Shown in pieces: positions 60,908 through 64,000 of a DNA stretch of 64,000 nucleotides. Location of the stretch: NCBI GenBank assembly GCA_019359445.1, contig JAHHHJ010000004.1, positions 124,001 to 188,000 of the forward strand, in the 5' to 3' direction. The first letter of the stretch is position 1, and each line of letters starts with the position of its first letter. The position numbers and the translations under genes were made by a program. Source of the DNA: Kastovskya adunca ATA6-11-RM4. Lineage in GTDB: Bacteria; Cyanobacteriota; Cyanobacteriia; Cyanobacteriales; Coleofasciculaceae. The notes beneath the pieces were generated by a model, which was given only the letters and a program-made list of their open reading frames with translations, was not told where the DNA came from and did not search any database.

Positions 60908-62164
60908 ATGCAGGGAACGTTAAACGAAATTGATATCCGCAGCATCTTGCAACTGATCGAGCTAGGTCAGAGGACAGGCGAGTTGCTGGTGGAGGCGTAT
61001 GGCTCCAACGCCCATAGCGCTCTGAGCGAGGTCAGCCTCCAATCAATAAGCCCCCACTCTCTAGCACGGGAGGGAAGCGATCGCCGTCCAGGGCCCTTTT
61101 GGTTGGTCTTCTTCCTGAATGGGCGAATTGCCTACGCTGCCGACAGCGAGAGCAGTTTGTCGCGATTGCAAGACCATTTGCGTCGTTACAAAGTGAATAC
61201 CGCCCTGAACAATCTAGAATTGTCAGCGATCGCCACAACCAACGCCCCAGAATACGGCTACCTCTGGGCACTCCTAGAAAAGCATATCCTCACCCCCGCC
61301 CAAGGACGCAGCATTATCGAAAGCATGGTGCGGGAAACCTTGTTTGACCTGCTCAGTCTGCACCAAGGAAATTTTGTATTTGAAGTCAGCCCCGCCCTAG
61401 AACCTCAGCTCACCACCCTAGAGATACCCTCCCTAGTCACCAAGATCATGAAACAAGTGCAGGAATGGAAACAACTCCATCCGCACATTCAGTCTCCCCA
61501 GCAGTGTCCCTTAATAACAGATGTACCGCAGCTTCAGGCTGCCTTACCGGAAAACATCTTTCGTCTACTCAATCGCTGGCTCAATGGGAAAACCTCTCTA
61601 CGTCAGCTTTCCCGCTACCTCAATCGTGACATTCTCACGGTAGCAAGGGCGATTTATCCTTATGTCAAACAGGGTTCGGTACAACTACTGAGTGAAACCT
61701 CCGACGACCCCCCTGACCTGCGTGGAAGATGGCAACTTACAAAAGCCACACAAGCCCCTCGCGTTGTCTGTATTGATGACGACCTAGCTATTGGCAAGAT
61801 GGTGGAGTGTATCCTGCAAGCCAAAGGCTACGAAGTGACCTCAATCCAGAATCCCCTCGAAGCCCTCAGCCGAGTCTTTCAACTCCAACCCGACTTGATC
61901 GTTTGTGACCTTGCCATGGCTAAATTAGATGGATACGAAATTTGTGGAATGCTGCGCCAGTCTACAGCGTTTCGGCAGACTCCGATTATCATGCTGACCG
62001 GGAAAGATGGCTTTATTGACCGAGTTAGAGCCCGGATGGTAGGGTCAACGGACTACTTAACAAAGCCCTTTGGAGAAAATGAGTTATTGATGCTACTAGA
62101 AAAATATATTGGTCTGGGCGCAAGCGCGATCGCTAATCCGAATGCCGAGGTGTTAAATCAATAA
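60908..62164 (+). CDS. hmpA: PatA-type response regulator HmpA
   Basis: A 418-residue protein with an N-terminal PATAN/DUF4388 domain (MQGTLNEIDIRSILQLIELGQRTGELLVEA) and a C-terminal receiver domain (from about residue 290) with phosphoacceptor Asp334 (CDLAMAKLDGYE), Thr364 (MLTGK) and Lys386 (LTKPFG). It is the PatA/PixG/HmpA kind of regulator that heads taxis gene clusters in cyanobacteria. No DNA-binding domain. It precedes hmpB, hmpC and hmpD. Confidence 0.9.
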   Translation: MQGTLNEIDIRSILQLIELGQRTGELLVEAYGSNAHSALSEVSLQSISPHSLAREGSDRRPGPFWLVFFLNGRIAYAADSESSLSRLQDHLRRYKVNTALNNLELSAIATTNAPEYGYLWALLEKHILTPAQGRSIIESMVRETLFDLLSLHQGNFVFEVSPALEPQLTTLEIPSLVTKIMKQVQEWKQLHPHIQSPQQCPLITDVPQLQAALPENIFRLLNRWLNGKTSLRQLSRYLNRDILTVARAIYPYVKQGSVQLLSETSDDPPDLRGRWQLTKATQAPRVVCIDDDLAIGKMVECILQAKGYEVTSIQNPLEALSRVFQLQPDLIVCDLAMAKLDGYEICGMLRQSTAFRQTPIIMLTGKDGFIDRVRARMVGSTDYLTKPFGENELLMLLEKYIGLGASAIANPNAEVLNQ

Positions 62165-62306
62165 ATTACAAACAGACAAGATCGCTAAGTCAACCCCGGC
62201 TTAGGGAAGGATAAGAGATACTTTAATCATTATCAGGTTGAAGCATGAACCCAGCAGGGATCGTTTCCATTCACACCGATCGGCCTTGCCACTCAAGTAA
62301 AAAGTT

Positions 62307-62672
62307 ATGAGTACAGTTTTGGTTGTAGAAGACAGCCTTGCACAACGACAGATGATCTCAGACCTCCTCAAAGGCAGCGGGTTGACAGTCACTGTCGCCA
62401 GTGATGGTGTGGAAGCCTTAGAACATATTCAACGTTCTAGCCCTGACGTTGTGGTTCTAGATATTGTGATGCCTCGAATGAATGGTTACGAGGTATGTCG
62501 GCGTCTTAAAGCTGACCCAAAAACTCAAAATGTCCCAGTCGTGATGTGTTCTTCCAAAGGGGAAGAATTTGACCGTTACTGGGGCATGAAGCAAGGTGCA
62601 GATGCTTACATCGCCAAGCCCTTTCAGCCTACCGAGCTGATTGGCACAGTAAAACAGTTACTACGGGGATAA
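62307..62672 (+). CDS. hmpB: CheY-like response regulator HmpB
   Basis: A 121-residue single receiver domain: acidic pair Glu8-Asp9, phosphoacceptor Asp52 (VVLDIVMPRMNG), Ser82 and Lys104 (IAKPFQP). It has no output domain, like PilH/PixH, and probably relays phosphate from an HmpE-type kinase to the pilus machinery. It starts about 140 bases after hmpA. Confidence 0.92.
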   Translation: MSTVLVVEDSLAQRQMISDLLKGSGLTVTVASDGVEALEHIQRSSPDVVVLDIVMPRMNGYEVCRRLKADPKTQNVPVVMCSSKGEEFDRYWGMKQGADAYIAKPFQPTELIGTVKQLLRG

Positions 62673-62726
62673 ACATTCGTCTTCGTTTCTAGTTTTAGCA
62701 ATAGACGAATGCCTGAAGGAGAAAAA

Positions 62727-63257
62727 ATGGTTGGTAACCCGGACTTCTTAACTGGTCGTGGTCAAGATCAAGCCCCAGAATTTCAGGAACTAGAAAGCCC
62801 TGAAGGTGAATTACACCTGCGCTTTTTTGTCCCTTCTGGTAACGAATTTGCTTTACCTGCGATTGGCATTCGAGAAGTCATTGCTCAACCCCCTGAACGA
62901 ATCACAGCCATTCCGAATGCATCCCCCTTGCTCTTGGGGACACTCAACATTCGCGGACGAGTGATTTGGGTTTCAGATCTTGGTCAGTTTTTAGGGGATA
63001 TGGCAGTGTTGAATACAGATAGACCCGACATTTGTATCATTGCCGTTGAAGACCAAGATACGATGCTGGGGTTAGCAATCGACCGAATTGTTGGGATGGA
63101 TTGGCTAGATGCCGATCAGGTGCAGGCATCAACTAATGTTCCAGACAGTATGGCTCCTTTTTTACGGGGCGAATGGATATTAGAGCCAGAAACCAATAAA
63201 TATCTACGATTACTCGATCATGTCGCAATTCTTCGGTCAGCGCGGTGGGCAGCATGA
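62727..63257 (+). CDS. hmpC: CheW-like coupling protein HmpC
   Basis: About 176 residues of CheW fold. The start at 62727 (MVGNPDFLTGRGQDQ) is chosen because GAAGGAG lies six bases upstream; the ATG at 62709 is less likely. The CheW core reads FALPAIGIREVI, then LLLGTLNIRGRVIWVSDLGQFLG. It links the methyl-accepting receptor HmpD to the kinase. It lies 68 bases before hmpD. Confidence 0.9.
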   Translation: MVGNPDFLTGRGQDQAPEFQELESPEGELHLRFFVPSGNEFALPAIGIREVIAQPPERITAIPNASPLLLGTLNIRGRVIWVSDLGQFLGDMAVLNTDRPDICIIAVEDQDTMLGLAIDRIVGMDWLDADQVQASTNVPDSMAPFLRGEWILEPETNKYLRLLDHVAILRSARWAA

Positions 63258-63324
63258 AAAATAGACAAAAGTAAAAGGGCAAGTATAGAGAACTTTTTAC
63301 GTTTGACTTTTTTGGGGAAGGCCA

Positions 63325-64000
63325 ATGGCATCAAGTACAGATTTTGCTCAGGAATACGGACAAGCCGAAAAGGCTTACATGCAGTGCAATTATGAACAAG
63401 CCGCCACAATTATCGATCGATTAATTGAGGATTACCCAGACGACCCTAGTGCGCGACTTTTGCGAGGGCACATTTACTGCTACGGACTTCAGCAGTACGA
63501 TGTGGCGCAAGAGCAGTACGAGTTGGTGCTGAATTTGACCTCTGATACCGAATTCATTAACTACGCCAACAATGGCCTAGAATATGCCCTGTCAAACCAG
63601 GGAGAAACTGGGGCTGGCAACGTAGTTGAGGAAGAGTATGCCGAGGCAGATGATTATGGGGATTATGGTAATTATGAGGAGGCGGCTCAGGAGACTGACG
63701 ACCCCTACGGGTTGAGTAACGATGCTAATTTGGAAGATTGGCAACAACTAGATGCCAATGACGCGGGCAATAATTTGGACTTGGGCAGTCTTGATTGGAA
63801 CGACAGTATAGAAGAGCCTGATTATACCGCCGGGTTTGAGGAGCCGCTTAACAATCCCTTTGGCACGGCAGCGGAAGACTATGGATTGGTAGAGGAAGAG
63901 TCAACCGAAAATCATGAAGACCCCTTTGTCTTAGGTGCAGAAACCGATTACGGGGACTACGAAAATTTAGAGGGAGATTCAGCTAATTTTCAGTTCTCTG
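63325..64000 (+). CDS. hmpD: methyl-accepting chemotaxis protein HmpD, 3' end outside window
   Basis: Only the N-terminal 225 residues are in the window, from MASSTDFAQEYGQAEKAYMQ. The first 95 are TPR-like helices (AEKAYMQCNYEQAATIIDRL, then ARLLRGHIYCYGLQQYDVAQEQYELVL), followed by a long acidic, low-complexity linker rich in Asp, Glu, Tyr and Asn. The receptor and signalling domains lie beyond 64,000. This TPR-then-acidic-linker front is usual for PilJ/HmpD-type receptors of cyanobacteria. Assignment rests on position after hmpC. Confidence 0.75.
   Translation, partial: MASSTDFAQEYGQAEKAYMQCNYEQAATIIDRLIEDYPDDPSARLLRGHIYCYGLQQYDVAQEQYELVLNLTSDTEFINYANNGLEYALSNQGETGAGNVVEEEYAEADDYGDYGNYEEAAQETDDPYGLSNDANLEDWQQLDANDAGNNLDLGSLDWNDSIEEPDYTAGFEEPLNNPFGTAAEDYGLVEEESTENHEDPFVLGAETDYGDYENLEGDSANFQFS

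Overview
The window is cyanobacterial chromosome. It carries petN, the Ycf5-type cytochrome c assembly gene, a KGK-domain protein, DUF3318/DUF3352/DUF2079 proteins, an hmp-type motility and taxis locus and frequent GCGATCGC (HIP1) octamers. Heptameric GGGGAGC-like tandem repeats and the hmp genes point to a filamentous, gliding cyanobacterium. No species is assigned.

Layout. 0-13.5 kb: housekeeping and transport genes. These are a truncated ferredoxin-like gene, ygfZ-like, an MGME1-like nuclease, a GNAT enzyme, a CPA1 antiporter, a WD40 protein, then pstS-pstC-pstA-pstB behind a three-repeat Pho box, and a bluB-like gene. 13.5-17.9 kb: a truncated gp25-like baseplate gene, a PEP-CTERM protein with a proline-rich repeat tract, a methyltransferase, an atypical SDR, a membrane protein, and petN followed by a 46-residue membrane protein.

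17.9-30.4 kb is the most striking part. A RecQ helicase gene is cut in two inside helicase motif I. Its C-terminal part lies at 17,891-19,213 and its N-terminal part at 30,247-30,400, both on the minus strand, and the halves rejoin in frame to restore PTGGGKS. The intervening ~11 kb island has a Tn554-like trio at one end (two tyrosine recombinases and a coiled-coil TnpC-like protein, with overlapping frames). Its cargo includes a winged-helix protein, an antirepressor-like protein flanked by two unusual tRNA-like genes, a SppA/ClpP-fold protease overlapping a small ORF, a PLD-like protein with an apparent non-AUG start, small secreted or membrane proteins and a methyltransferase.

30.6-64 kb is again host-like. 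It holds a methyltransferase, membrane glycosyltransferase-like proteins, leuA, a NYN-domain protein, a mercaptopyruvate-type sulfurtransferase, chaB, a candidate terminator-ended ncRNA, pip, an EamA transporter, a GT2-GtrA enzyme, cofH, a DUF3352 protein, ccsA, a KGK repeat protein and tilS. The right end is the hmp locus: hmpF on the minus strand, and hmpA, hmpB, hmpC and the 5' part of hmpD on the plus strand, separated by a 1-kb leader.

Functional themes are phosphate uptake under PhoB-type control, thylakoid electron transport and cytochrome c maturation, cell-envelope glycosylation and pilus-driven phototaxis or hormogonium motility. All assignments come from reading motifs; no database search was run.
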